Shown one piece after another: positions 51,245-64,000 of a stretch of 64,000 bases of DNA. Where the stretch lies: NCBI GenBank assembly GCA_014529385.2, contig CM043959.1, positions 53,019,253 through 53,083,252 on the forward strand. Direction: 5' to 3'. The stretch's first letter is position 1, and every line of letters starts with the position of its first letter. The notes beneath the pieces were generated by a model, which was not told the DNA's origin, made no database searches, and saw only the letters and a program-made list of their open reading frames with translations. The position numbers and the translations under genes were made by a program. This DNA is from Adiantum capillus-veneris. Its lineage: Eukaryota; Streptophyta; Polypodiopsida; Polypodiales; Pteridaceae.

Positions 51245-51845
51245 GTATTAAGATAATACTTATACACAAAATAACATTTTGTTCAAAAAACAATTAGTTT
51301 TAAACATAGGAAGGTAGATTGCACAAAACAATTATGTATTTGACTCACTTTTGTACAATATGATCAAAATCAAATAACATTTTAATTATCAAAGACAGCA
51401 CGACCACACTGGTTTATGAGAATGATATAAGCCTTCATCTTCAAATTCGGTCTGCAACAGAACTAAACCTCTTTAAGCTAAGATAGAATTCTTGCATGCA
51501 TCCATATAAACAAAACGACATATTCGTTAGCTTTGGATACATTTTACATGTGTCAAAGGATGTAACAATTGTTAACCTTCTCCTACTTAAAGATTATTAG
51601 AATAGCTACTGCCCTAACAAATGAAAGAGTGCTTATCTATATTTTCTTATACTCTCTCTTTTTTTTGAAAATTTTTATTTTGCCTCTTGATTAGCATCAA
51701 AAGGAATTATGCCTTTTTATGGGGACGGCAATAGTTGTCTAAACAAGTATAACTAATGTTATCTAAAGAAGCTTAGAACTTCTTAATGTAAGTTCAATAC
51801 ACCGTAGAACCCAAGTAATTAACCCAATCATAAGAAGTACTCCAT
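51245..51845. repeat. diverged dispersed repeat, copy 1
   Basis: Matches 55505-56050 in the same orientation: ACTTATACACAAAA, TTTGTTCAAAA.ACAA, GGAAGGT.G.TTGCACAAAA, TATGCCTTCATCT. Each copy is preceded by a long TG tract, so the microsatellite is part of the repeat. Confidence 0.65.
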
Positions 51846-51929
51846 CCTACTCCAAAATTAGTGAGAACTGAGGTAGCAAGAGTGAGGTTAGATCAGTCAA
51901 AGTTTCTTAAGATTGTATAAGTAATCCAA

Positions 51930-52300
51930 GAAATGATAACCAAAGCTTTGTTTTTCCAACTACACAAATCAAAATCCTACATTAGTATAGTTTCAACAAA
52001 GCTTTATGTATCCAAGACTTTAGTATAGCCATTTTACCTATAGAGTAGATAGAACCATTCAGATATGTACTATCTAGCTTATCAAGCGAAGCAACTCAAA
52101 AATAATCCATAGATGATAACCAAAGCCTTGTTAAATGACATAGACCAAAATCCTACATCAGTATAGTTTCAAAAAAGCTTTATGTAACCAAGGCTTCAGT
52201 ATAGCCATTTTACTATAGATTACATGGAACCATTTAAATATCTACTATCTACCTTATCAAGCGTAGCAACCCAAAAATCTTATATCTCCCATATGGACTA
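51930..52300. repeat. two-copy tandem repeat, about 172 bp
   Basis: ATGATAACCAAAGC..TGT through AGCAAC.CAAAAAT occurs at about 51935-52105 and 52107-52280 (shared CAAAATCCTACAT.AGTATAG and AGTATAGCCATTTTAC). Confidence 0.75.
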
Positions 52301-53800
52301 TATTTCCAATTTCTATACGAGATCAACACTATCAAGCTATCAATTGTTCAATCCAAGATCCAAACACATGATTAGTCACCAATTTTTACAAAAGGAACTA
52401 AAAGTAGCAGGCAATCAGTTATTTAAACCAAAATCTAATCAAGGAACTAAACTCTCATGCTAAATCCAACGCATTAAGTGGCATCAGATGATTGCAAGAC
52501 CTCACATCATCATCAAAAGCTTAACATTCCCAAAATGTCAGTAAACCAATCAAGCAACCAGTTGACTAGAGATCCTCAATATCATATGGTGCTTTAGCAA
52601 AGTGCCAAGACCATACGACCGGTAACCAGCTAGTAAAATAATGAACATAAATAAGATCAATTTAGAACAAAAGGACAATGCACTATCATAAATAGAGATC
52701 ACTTGTATGATTCCCATCCCCAAAATCTCAAAACAATCAAAGTGCCAAGACATTCACAAGAGCAACAAATACCTCAATAAATCAATACCAATAGAAAAAA
52801 ACTTTCCAGAGCATGTTGGTGAGATCGAAGGAAAGCAAGAATTAGTAGAGGTACCCAAAGCCAGGAGAAACATTCTTACAATCAGAGGCTCAAATGTAGG
52901 TTAGATGGTTGTTATCCTAGAATATAGTAAAGAAACCAAGAGGCACATAAAAAGAAAAGGGCATCCAACCAGATGCAAGAATTCAAGCCCCAAGAAGGCA
53001 GCATACCACTTGTAAAAGAGACCGTATATAGAAAAAAGTATAGTGTTAGGTAGTAAGACGATTTCAAAGCCAAAAAATCAACTTGATGGAGAATGATTAC
53101 TCTATGCAGCTTATGTAAAGCAATAGATTCAAAAGCACAAGATTACACAAGGTAGCAAGAAGCCAAGTTGCACCAAAAAACCAAGCAAAGTGGCAATTCC
53201 ATTCATATTTCAAATGAGAAAGGACAAAATGTAGAGTTTTCTTAGCTCAAACCCTAGAGAGTTCAATAAACTCCAAAACCCTTTAGAGAAAACTGAGCCA
53301 AACCTACGGAAGATTTAAAAGGGGTCTTCAACAAGAGTGATCATATGTAATCATATTTATTAACCCCATCTGAAAATAAGCAGTGAGGCATTTCAATAGA
53401 CCTTTTCCCTAGGAATCTTCACATCTAACACCCATCATGTGTATTTCCATAGTCCCTACTAGGAAGATCAGATGGTGAAAGCTAGAGTGAAGACTCCTAA
53501 AAGGTAGAACAAACCAGTTATCACAATTACCACGTGTTATTTAAAACATCAATTTAAAAAAATACCACGTGCTGCTTAGAACATCAATAGCACTAGAGTA
53601 CTGCCAAAGAACATTTTCTTTAAAAAACAATTCAATAACCATTGACGTGAAAAGAAAATCTATGAGGAAGATGTTTCCTCAATTTTTATGTTGATCTAGG
53701 AGGATATAGATCACAGTAATTAGCACCCAGCATGCTAGCAACCACAAGAACTTCTTCTACAAGCATACCACTTCCTCTCACACTCAAATTCTCTATGTTA
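52301..53800. other. AT-rich stretch without a recognised gene
   Basis: No domain recognised on either strand. It is probably the decayed body or tail of the reverse LINE relic whose RT motif is at 54.3 kb. Confidence 0.35.
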
Positions 53801-53805
53801 ATAGT

Positions 53806-54366
53806 TCAAAAGGCTAAGTGAGGGATAGAAAATCCCTCACCTTTAATGAGGAAATGGTTTGCAAACCAAGACACTTCCACCTCCTCAAGCAAGTAAGGCA
53901 AGACCTTAAAAGGCATCTTTTCAGTCAAGTAGGTACTTGCAAGGACAAGGAGTTCCCCTTCATAGGAAAAGACAAAGGTAGATAGTTGTAAGGCACATAA
54001 TTCTACAATAGCCCAAGCAGCTAGTATATAGAAGGAAAAAAAATCCTGCATAACCATCTTCATCCTGATCAAGGTAATCTAGCAAAAGGTAAGAATACAT
54101 TCAGCTATCTTGGTCGAAGGGAAAGAGAGATGATTCCAGACAAAGTCTCAATACATTAAAGTCATGGAAATATGAGCTTGTCAACAAAACAGAAGGAGAG
54201 GAGTAAAGCTGCAAACTAGCCATCATAGCCTTGTGGTGGTGCAATATCGACATGGCAATGAAGAGTTCGGCTTTGTGTAGAATATGAGGTCATCAGCGTA
54301 AAACAAGTAAAGGACGGATGGAATTGTCCCTTGATAGGAGGAGCTTAAGTGAATACAGAGCCCAAA
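53806..54366 (-). pseudogene. decayed LINE reverse-transcriptase fragment
   Basis: Minus strand near 54327-54265 reads PSVLYLFYADDLIFYTKP, a convincing YADD palm motif with its hydrophobic flanks. The sequence downstream is broken. An 88-codon open piece (54072-53806, KMPFKVLPYLLEEVEVSWF) cannot be assigned with certainty. It is an old element in the opposite direction to the LINE at 58-63 kb. Confidence 0.45.
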
Positions 54367-54400
54367 CAATCAGATGTAAGGGAGTGTGAAAGAAGTGGGT

Positions 54401-54402
<2 letters not shown>

Positions 54403-54454
<52 letters not shown>
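54403..54454. repeat. (GA)n microsatellite
   Basis: About 26 GA repeats. Confidence 0.95.
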
Positions 54455-56050
<1,596 letters not shown>

Positions 56051-57704
56051 GCAATATGGTTCTTAGCTTGTTAATTCATTAGTAGGTTATCAAAATCCAT
56101 TCATTTTAGATGAAACTTACCAAAGATAGGGAAAGCACAATGCTAGGTAGTGCAAAAAACAAGAGGTATAGAAACCCATCTTGCCATAAAGTGAGCAAAG
56201 CGTTTAAGTCATTGTACCACTTTCAAATAAATGCCAAGTAATTCCTCTTTTTAGTACTAAGAGTTGAAGCTCCAAGCTATAATTATACTCTTGGAGTAGT
56301 GTCCACATGATCATAAAAGACTTAAAAGTAACTCTATGTTTTACCAAACAGTTCAAATTTGTCAAACTATCTACAAGCCACCACAACTTGTATGCAGATT
56401 TTCAATGTAACATGTTGTAACTTGATCCATATAATAGGACTTTCATAATTCAAACATACTTATTTTGAAGTGTAGGTATGCATGCCATTGGGAACATTTA
56501 GCAGGGATCATTTATGGTAAGCGAACAACAAGCAGAACATAGAAGGTTAATACTCAATTTGGAATTAACCAAATTCAAGGCAATGGTAGAGAAGAGCCTT
56601 CATAAATGAGAACCATATAAAAGGGACATTCCCTATGCCAACCCATTTGAGGATAATGAGTTATAGATGTAAAATTGTAGAAAAACCCACTTTAACTAAA
56701 GCCCTCTAGAAAATGGAAGCAATGACAGATGCCTCGGCCATGTTCTCAAGGCAGATGTGTCAATCCATTTGAGGACAACCATTCAGAGATGTAAAAAGTA
56801 AAAAATCTCAAAGAGCTAAAAGAGCAGCAAAAGCAAAATTGGTTTAAGTAAACCTAAGATGAAACATCAGTAAACACTACCCAAAATGGATTAAATAGTC
56901 AAAATATTAGTAGGTGCAGAGCAAGCTACCAAGATCATCCTTGAACTCTTTCAATCAATTATCACGTAAGAGCCACAAAGAAATATCAAAGCCAATAGGC
57001 TAGAGAACCCAGAAGAAAAAAATATCAATAACCAAGCTATGATGTAAATTAGTGCATCTTTAGCAATACATTAGTATAATAAAAACCAAAAAAATCATGC
57101 CAAAAAATACAAAAACAAGTGAGTGTTGACACAATAAGACTAGAGTAACAACCACATTTAAGCCCAAATGTTAATTTCCAAATCAAAGTGCCAAATTTAA
57201 TCCTAGAGGATATGATGTATACAAAAGAAAAATTCAAATTTAAGCAAAATCATGACCGAAAAGTGGAGCCAGAGTATTCCACCCACAACTAGTTAATAGC
57301 CCCAAACCCTTGTCAATAAGAAGGCAAAAGGGTGAGCAACCGTGAAATACTAATCCTTGATACCCATTGATCAATAATCTACTTTCAAATAAATTCTCCA
57401 AAAAGACTAGGGACCAAACTCCAAAATTAATGACTTGTTTAAGGTTAAAGTTCTCAAATCATACTTTAACTCTAAAAGGAGAAATCATCTCCAACAACAA
57501 ACCTAAGTGTGACAAGATGGCATCTGAACCAATCAAGATCAATGTCATTCCCCCTTTTTTTTACATCAAAAATCCAATTGTTCAAGATTTTGATAAACAT
57601 CATATAATCACAACATCCAGAGAAGGCATCACTAGGGCCAATAACAAGAGAAGTATTAAAGATCAGCATAGCCCACCATGCCAACAAATCCAGACAAAGC
57701 TATC

Positions 57705-57708
<4 letters not shown>
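56051..57708. other. AT-rich stretch without a recognised gene
   Basis: Short open frames only, with no motif. CATTTGAGGA.AA..ATT.AGA at about 56647 and 56769 is a weak repeat. Confidence 0.35.

Positions 57709-57789
<81 letters not shown>
57709..57789. repeat. (TC)n microsatellite
   Basis: About 40 TC repeats at the upstream edge of the GAGGGCGAG minisatellite. Confidence 0.97.
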
Positions 57790-57791
<2 letters not shown>

Positions 57792-58440
57792 CGAGGGCGA
57801 GGGCGAGCAGCTAGACGAGGGCGAGGGCGAGCAGCCTGAGGCGAGGGCGAGCAGGTTGGACGAGGGCGAGGGCGAGCAGCTGGACCAGGGCGAGGGCGAG
57901 CAGCCTGAGGCGAGCAGCTGGACCAGGGCGAGCAGACTAAGGAGGGCGAGCAGGCTGACGAGGACGAGATGTCTGAGGGGAGGAGACTGAGGTGAGGCGA
58001 GCAGGCTGAGTCAAACCCTCTTGCGTTGCCTTGCTGGACGAAGGACGAGCTCATCGAGCTCTCTCTCTACTGGACGAAGGACGAGGGCGAGCTACTGGTC
58101 GAAGGCGGGGCGAGCTATTGGACCTGGTCGAGGGCGAGCAGGTGGACCTGGTCGAGCTACTAGTCCTGTGTCAAGGGGGCGAGCAGCTTGCCAAGGGCAA
58201 GGACGAGGGCCCTAACCTCTGAAGGACGAGGGTGAGTTGTGCCAAGGGTGAGAGCTAGCTGCCTACCAAGGAAGAGGGCTAGAAGAGCCAAGGGCGACCA
58301 GACGAGACCAGTGCCAGGGCGAGGACGAGAGCAGTCAAGTCAGTCAGGACGAGGGCTAGGACTTGGTGACGAGGGCAAGGCCAACCAGGGCAGAGGCCAG
58401 ACCTCAGCTGGTGAGGGCCTTGACTCAGTGCTCGCTTTCT
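57790..58440 (+). repeat. GAGGGCGAG-type minisatellite at the LINE 5' end
   Basis: GC-rich irregular tandem repeats of GAGGGCGAGCAGCTGGAC and shorter forms. They decay toward 58400 and run up to ORF1 of the LINE (ATG 58454). They may be the LINE 5' untranslated region or promoter. All open frames across them are repeat products (CEGEGEQLDEGEGEQ). Confidence 0.7.
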
Positions 58441-58453
58441 TCTTCTCTCTCGG

Positions 58454-59608
58454 ATGGACCAACCAGTCGAGGATGGTGATGCAAGTGGCTTCACCACGCC
58501 ACAAAAAATGAAAGCGACATTCAAGCGGAGGAACAGAGATAGCATACTCTCGCCAAGCTCATTGCGGGCAGGGAAAACCGTCAGAATCCAAGATGATTTA
58601 ATGATGGAGAGGGTTCAAGTGATGATTAAATTTGAGCTCAACTTTATGAGAGATGACATCAGGAAAGAGATGTACGCAAACGCAGAGAGTTATAAAAATT
58701 CTATGTATGCAGATATGAGGAAAGAATTCGATAAAGCGATGCTTGGTAAGCATGATGAGATGTATCTATTTGTGAAAGGGGAGATGCAGGCTCTAATGCG
58801 GGCAGAAGTGAATGTAATGGAATGTATTATGCAGAAAAAGTTGGATGAGGATATTGCAAGCTTTGAATCTTGGAAAACCAATGTGGAAAAGTGCATGAAG
58901 GAAAAAGATGCAGTGATTAAAGAGCTTAAAGGGGAACTTGCAGCGTGCAAAATTATGCCCAAAACGGAAGGGGGAAATCAGCCCTCGATGTTAAAGGAGC
59001 TCGAAGATATTAAGGAGCAGGTGAAAACTCTGCGCAAAGGGGAAGAACTAAACTCGAAAGAGGCTTCCTCATGGGCGGAGCGCCTTTCTAAAACACAGGA
59101 TAAAGTTGATGAAGCAGAAAAATGGATTGAAGGTGCAAAGAAAGGAAAGGCCCGAATGTCAGAAGCCGCACAGACTTCTACCATCATCAATATGACCATT
59201 GAGGAGGAACAGAAGAAGAGGACTAGAGCCCTCCATGTGCGTATTACTGGTATCAAAGACACCGAAAATGTAGAAGACGAAGTGAAGGAACTCTTGCAGC
59301 GCATGGGTATCCCGGAACCTATGCACACAGGTGCTTGGAGAGTAGGAAAGAAGGGAGTGGATGAGAAGGGAAACGTCAAAGAGAAAGCACTTATTTTGCA
59401 TTTCCCGACTTTGGAAACAAGGAAGGAATTCCTGAAGAAGAGACCAGCACTTAAGAAAACTGGAATATTTATGGGGGATGACCTTACTTTAGCACAAATA
59501 GCACATATGCAAGAGTTGATGCCAGAGATCAAGGCAACAAGGGAGAAGGGAAAAATTGCCTTTTACAGAGGAGGGAAAGTAGTGGTTTTGGAAAAATGCA
59601 CAGCATGA
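58454..59608 (+). CDS. LINE ORF1 protein, open
   Basis: 384 codons from ATGGACCAACC at 58454 to TGA at 59608 without interruption. A basic N-terminal part is followed by long charged coiled coils (about residues 50-260, for example LKELEDIKEQVKTLRK). The end is an RNA-binding part of L1-ORF1 type: RTRALHVRITGIKD, KALILHFPTLETRKEFL, GIFMGDDLTLAQIAHM. It is expected to form a multimeric ribonucleoprotein with the element RNA. It is better preserved than ORF2. The start is the first ATG after the GC-rich repeats. Confidence 0.8.
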   Translation: MDQPVEDGDASGFTTPQKMKATFKRRNRDSILSPSSLRAGKTVRIQDDLMMERVQVMIKFELNFMRDDIRKEMYANAESYKNSMYADMRKEFDKAMLGKHDEMYLFVKGEMQALMRAEVNVMECIMQKKLDEDIASFESWKTNVEKCMKEKDAVIKELKGELAACKIMPKTEGGNQPSMLKELEDIKEQVKTLRKGEELNSKEASSWAERLSKTQDKVDEAEKWIEGAKKGKARMSEAAQTSTIINMTIEEEQKKRTRALHVRITGIKDTENVEDEVKELLQRMGIPEPMHTGAWRVGKKGVDEKGNVKEKALILHFPTLETRKEFLKKRPALKKTGIFMGDDLTLAQIAHMQELMPEIKATREKGKIAFYRGGKVVVLEKCTA

Positions 59609-59638
59609 CAGTGCGAGACATATGGGACCACACTCCGG

Positions 59639-62600
59639 ATGGCGGCATGGAATTGTAATGGATCATATAGGCTGGATGTGGGTGCCTTTGAAGATAGCTT
59701 CAGAGATAGAGACATTGTCTTTTACTCGGAGACACATCAAAAATCTGGACAGTTGATGCCAAGTGTGACTGGCTATTTATGGAAGACCGCTTGTCGGCCA
59801 GACGCTAGATCCCAGCATGGAAGTCGAGGTTCAGGAGGGGTAGCAGTCTTATTCAAGGAAGAGTTGCAGCCGCTATTACAGATTGTCCGGAGAGATGACC
59901 AGGCGAGATACATGTGGGTGAGACTGAGAGCTGAGACAGGCAGATTCTTATACATTGCTATATGTTACTTTCCCCCTAGCACATCAGTCTATACCTCACC
60001 TAGAGGGCAATCCCCTTTCTCTATACTTGATGATGACATATGGATGTTCTCTAGAGATGGAGATATCATTCTCTTGGGAGACTTTAATGCCAGGACGGCC
60101 AACTCCCAAACGGTATTTTATGATACCTCGGAGGAGATACTTAGAGAGATGGATATATCGGAGATGGGACTTGACAGACACTCACAGGATAAAGAGCACA
60201 TAGAGTATGGGAGATATCTCATGGAGATGACAACTACGCATGGTCTGGCCATACTTAATGGTCTAGAGATTTTTCCTTCGTCTGGGGGATTCACATGCTT
60301 TCCACACAGACATGGGGCCAGTACAGTGGACTATTTCATGACTTCATCGAGCTTCATCTCTCATATTCAAGATCTCAGTGTGGGCCCTAGGCCTGTTGGA
60401 GTAGCAATGGACCATGCTCTCCTGACTTTTTCAATCTCTTTCTAGTATAGTGTCTCTCAGACACCACGGAGGACTGCACACACACGGTATACTTTTACAC
60501 CAGAGACGGATTCAGTTTATGTGGAAGAGATTTACAGACGGATGGGGGCAGCCGAGCTTGTATATACAGTGGAGGAGATCACCACTTTATTGACGGAGAT
60601 CTTGCATGGGGCAGCAGGAGAGGCATACCCACACACTCAACTAGATTAGAGAAGACGTTCTGGGAACATGCCTCAGAATAGTTGGTATGATGAGGAGTGC
60701 AGAGAGATGAGAGTTCAAATTCAGAGCGAGCTTATACTTGGAGTCATTACATATAGACATTCTCGGATTGCCCTTCGGCGTTTAGTGCGATGGAAGAAGC
60801 GGGCCTTTTTAGCCTAGATGGAACGTGATTTGTATCAGCTCTTTTTGAGCCGAGATTCAGGTGAGGCCTGGCGTCTCTTCCATGAGCACTCACCTCCTCC
60901 AGTGATTACCTCTCCCAAGATTTGGGGTCAATATGCAGCATCATTATATACAGTACCTGGGAAACCACCATTACCAGACCCTCTAGAGCCATGTCCAGCC
61001 ACTAGTAACTTCTTTACCACTGAGATGGTGAAGAACGCCATTGACAGGATGAGGACTAGGAGAGCATATGATCATGATGGTTTGGTGGCAGAGCACTTGA
61101 TACATGCTAGAGATTTACTGTCAGAGGTTCTTGCACGGTTGTTTAACCGTGTCATGTGTGAGGGACTACCCGAGTCCTGGAGATTATCTACTATTGTACC
61201 TCTTTTCAAGGCAGGGGACCCCACGGTACCAGGGAACTACCGTACTATTATGATGGCACACATTGGCACGGTTGTATGCATCCATTCTTGAACAGCAACT
61301 GAGTAAATGGGCAGAAAGTGAGGGCATACGAGCAGCAGGGCAGGCTGGGTTCAGGAGGGGTTTCTCCACTTTGGACCATATTCTTACACTCAGAGCCATT
61401 ATTGAGGAGGGTCGGGCACATGGGAGACGGATGTATTGTTGCTTTGTGGACTTCCGCAAGGCATTTGACACAGTGCCGAGGGCCAGATTGATGCACAGGC
61501 TACTGAAGTTGGGAGTACCCACAGAGATCATATGGGGGATCATGGCTTTATACGGCTCAGTGACTGGCCAGGTATGCACTCCTGAGGGAATTTCTGACAT
61601 TGTTCATTCCACTATTGGAGTGAAACAGGGGTGTCCTTTGTCCCCTACACTTTTTGGTATGTATGTAGATGAGGTCTCTAACTACATTGACAGAGAGGGT
61701 GACAGAGGCGCTCAGTTGCTGGCAGGGACATGGATCCCTTTATTATTATATGCTGATGATATTGTGTTAATGTCAGAGTCGCCAGAGGGCATGCAAAGAC
61801 ATTTGGATGCATTGCACAACTTTGCAGAGGATAGTGGACTGTCTGTGAACCTTGGTAAAACCAAGGTTATGGTGTTTAACACCACACCACAGTGGGTCAA
61901 GAGATCGGCACCTACACTCGTATATGGCCAGGACACTGTGGAGTACACAGATGAATATACATATCTGGGGGTGGTATTCACGGGACCGAGGTTTACCCTG
62001 AGGAGAGCAGCAGAGACTAGACTATCCAGAGCCTATGCGGCATTAGGAGGGCTAGAGAGGATGTGTTCGCAGGTTCAGTTTCAAGAACCACGAACAAACT
62101 ATGGCTCTTTGATACTTTGGTTGCTTCAACTATGCTTTATGGGGTCCAAGTTTGGGGACCATCTGTGAATCATGACAGTTGGAGGAACATGGAGAGACCC
62201 TTGGTATTTATGATATCCCGGATGATTAGATCCAAGGCCTCTGTACCACATGCGATTATTCGAGCGGAGGTAGCCGCCCCTCCTATAGAGATTGAGGCTC
62301 TTACTAGATCAGTGTCCTTTATGCACAGTCTATGGGATACACATAGAGGCAGATATACTAGACTGGCTCTTGAGTCCTCTAGACAGTTAGCGATGCAGGG
62401 AGATGCATCATGTTGGTATGTACAGATGACCTCATGGTTTCAGAGGCATGGTTTCAGCATGGATAGATTGCCTCCCTTTCAGTATTCCTTGGATGCACCC
62501 TCCCTGCCAGTCACACGGACGGAGATCACTAGACTCGTTCGTCAGGATCTTATACAGTTGGACACCAGGAGGACATGGGTAGAGCCGATACAGGAGTTGG

Positions 62601-63232
62601 GCACGAAGATGGCTTTCTACAAAGAGCACCTTCTCCAACTTTCAGGGGATGGGTTTGTGACTCGTCCGAACTACATGGACACTCATTTATGTCATGGTCT
62701 GCGATGTGCTATTGGTCAGATTCGCACATCCTCACACCAGCTGGAGATTGAGACGGGTAGATTCAGAGGGATACCACCAGAGTCTAGGATATGTCAACTA
62801 TGCGGTAGAGAGCCAGAGACAGAGCTACACTACATATGCCACTGCACTATGTATTATGAGATACGAGGGCACTTCCATTGCTTATTCAGGGAGGGTTTTG
62901 GACCCCTAGATAGAGTCATGAGGTATCAGGACCAGAGATGCCTTGGCTTATATCTACTTGAGCTACACCAACATAGAGACAGTCTGTTGGGGAGACATGG
63001 AGTACGACAGTCATAGAGACAGATCACAGATTTCTTTGGATCGAGGGAGCCAAGAGACCAACCACCAGCACAGGGTTGTACCCGCATTCATACCAGAGGC
63101 ACCCTCATTGACAGGGCGATTGAGCTCGGGAGATCGAGACGACCACGACCAAGACACAGGAGCACACTGCATCGACGGAGACTCCAGCAGAGGATCAGAG
63201 GCATTCTATCACGACACCCAGATTGTCATTGA
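59639..63232 (+). pseudogene. LINE ORF2: endonuclease, reverse transcriptase, zinc knuckle
   Basis: It starts ATGGCGGCATGG and reads AAWNCNGS. The APE-type endonuclease has VFYSETHQ, IILLGDFNART and VAMDHALLTF. TAG stops are at 60443, near 60647 and at 60815. The RT follows: GNYRTIMM, a one-base shift near 61260, AGQAGFRRGFSTLDHI, CCFVDFRKAFDTVP (Asp), GVKQGCPLSPTLFG, LLLYADDIVLMS (YADD) and GLSVNLGKTKVMVF. After a second shift near 62065 come LYGVQVWGPSV and the C-terminal knuckle CQLCGREPETELHYICHC. A fourth TAG at 63014 precedes a basic tail to TGA 63232. The enzyme nicks target DNA and primes reverse transcription there. All visible nonsense changes are TAG. Confidence 0.85.
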
Positions 63233-63395
63233 GGGCCTATTCTACATTTCACATTTCACACTTCATTTCAGTTTTCATTTTTTACTTTCAGTACTTTTTG
63301 TACTTGTACCTCAGACATTGTATTAGATTCACCACTTTGTATCTGATGGTCTCATAGGTCATTTTGGCCTTTTGAAGACGTTAATATATCATTTC

Positions 63396-63398
<3 letters not shown>

Positions 63399-63460
<62 letters not shown>
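63399..63460. repeat. (TC)n microsatellite
   Basis: About 31 TC repeats at the 3' end of the LINE. Confidence 0.97.
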
Positions 63461-63464
<4 letters not shown>

Positions 63465-63708
63465 TCCAAAGAGCATGTCACAAATAGAGCCTACTACTTC
63501 GTTTTGATAGATATAAACCAACAAGTACCAATTATAATAAAAAAAGTCATAGTTCATAGAATCAAGTATCAAACCTCTTCTAGGACATCAAAAAGCCTTC
63601 CATTTCAAGGGTGTTTTTCTTAAAATATTCAGTTATCACAGCAATAAACAATTGCCATATGAGCATTTTATACTAAAAGAAGCCATCCAAATTCAAAGAA
63701 TTACCTAG
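63461..63708. other. AT-rich stretch without a gene
   Basis: No gene or repeat recognised between the LINE tail and the copia fragment. Confidence 0.4.
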
Positions 63709-64000
63709 TCAATTCATTCCAAAACAAAATGAGAGCCAAGTGAGCTCGGTATCATAGTCTAATTTAGTTATGATTGAATCGTTTGAAAGCAAGGCAACAA
63801 TTACAGAGTTGGCCAGAGCTATAAGACATCGATTGGTGCAAGTCAAAGTCCAGAAACGAGTAGACATATACTCCCCCCCCGGATCTGAACGGAGGGTGCA
63901 CATAGTACATTTAGAGACATTTTCAGCCATAGCCAAAAATTTCTTGAAGCACATAAACACTTTGGACTTAGCTTTAACCGGATACACCCATGCATGCCTG
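63709..64000 (-). pseudogene. Ty1/copia integrase fragment at right edge
   Basis: Sense from the window edge: YPVKAKSKVFMCFKKFLAM then LRSDPGGEYMS. This matches the copia integrase stretch with the second catalytic Asp of the rSDnGGEy motif (Asn changed to Pro). The reading then loses the expected frame. It belongs to a minus-strand copia relic extending past the window. Confidence 0.7.

Larger units (their letters stand above)
57790..63398 (+). mobile_element. non-LTR retrotransposon (LINE), nearly full length
   Basis: 5' GC-rich repeats, ORF1 (58454-59608), a 30-base gap, ORF2 (59639-63232) with endonuclease, RT and C-terminal zinc knuckle, then a T-rich 3' end running into a (TC)n tract. 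No target duplication was found. The RT (CFVDFRKAFDTVPR) differs from the usual plant L1 wording; I do not assign a clade. Confidence 0.85.

Noticed and set aside
59639-63232. TAG stops as recoded or suppressed codons
   Set aside because: The same frame also has two frameshifts, so decay by C-to-T change is simpler.

Overview
The window is repeat-dominated nuclear DNA of a land plant. I see no host gene that is clearly intact. GT-AG intron signals, plant-type Ty3/gypsy and copia fragments, and a decayed glycine-rich cold-shock-domain gene point to a plant. A fern or another large-genome non-seed plant is my best guess, by inference only.

Layout: (1) 1-1276 looks like the 5' leader, and perhaps the gag start, of an LTR element on the minus strand. 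A matching primer-binding site and LTR edge lie at 44466-44487 on the far side of everything between. (2) About 1277-14320 and 35526-44200 hold three protein families I would not expect together, each beside arrays of one palindromic 68-bp satellite. They are a two-domain FCP1/NIF-like phosphatase relic (minus, 3.4-6.0 kb), a ParB-like gene with a well-preserved intron (minus, 11.5-14.3 kb) and an RNase H-like transposase relic (plus, 40.8-44.0 kb). Inverted sequence matches near 1.28/44.2 kb and 1.5-2.9/44.1 kb suggest one giant DNA transposon of about 22 kb net. This is the most interesting candidate in the window. (3) 14324-35525 is a 21.2-kb Ty3/gypsy retrotransposon on the minus strand. 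It has LTRs, a tRNA-Asp-type primer site and a polypurine tract. In sense order it encodes gag, protease, RT, RNase H, integrase with two zinc-binding modules, a second protease in the integrase reading frame, an env-like ORF and a long coiled-coil ORF. A 1.63-kb solo LTR with a 5-bp target duplication sits between RT and RNase H.

(4) 44.5-57.7 kb is a patchwork of an LTR fragment, a possible MITE, a tRNA-derived SINE-like segment, very long CT/TG/TA microsatellites, a cold-shock protein pseudogene, a LINE ORF1 relic, a decayed reverse LINE and diverged duplicates. (5) 57.8-63.3 kb is a nearly full-length LINE on the plus strand with an open ORF1 and an ORF2 (endonuclease, RT, zinc knuckle) broken by four TAG stops and two frameshifts. 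(6) The right edge holds a copia integrase fragment.

The coding sequences belong to mobile elements or are decayed. Many in-frame stops are TAG or TGA, as expected from deamination of methylated cytosines in silenced repeats.
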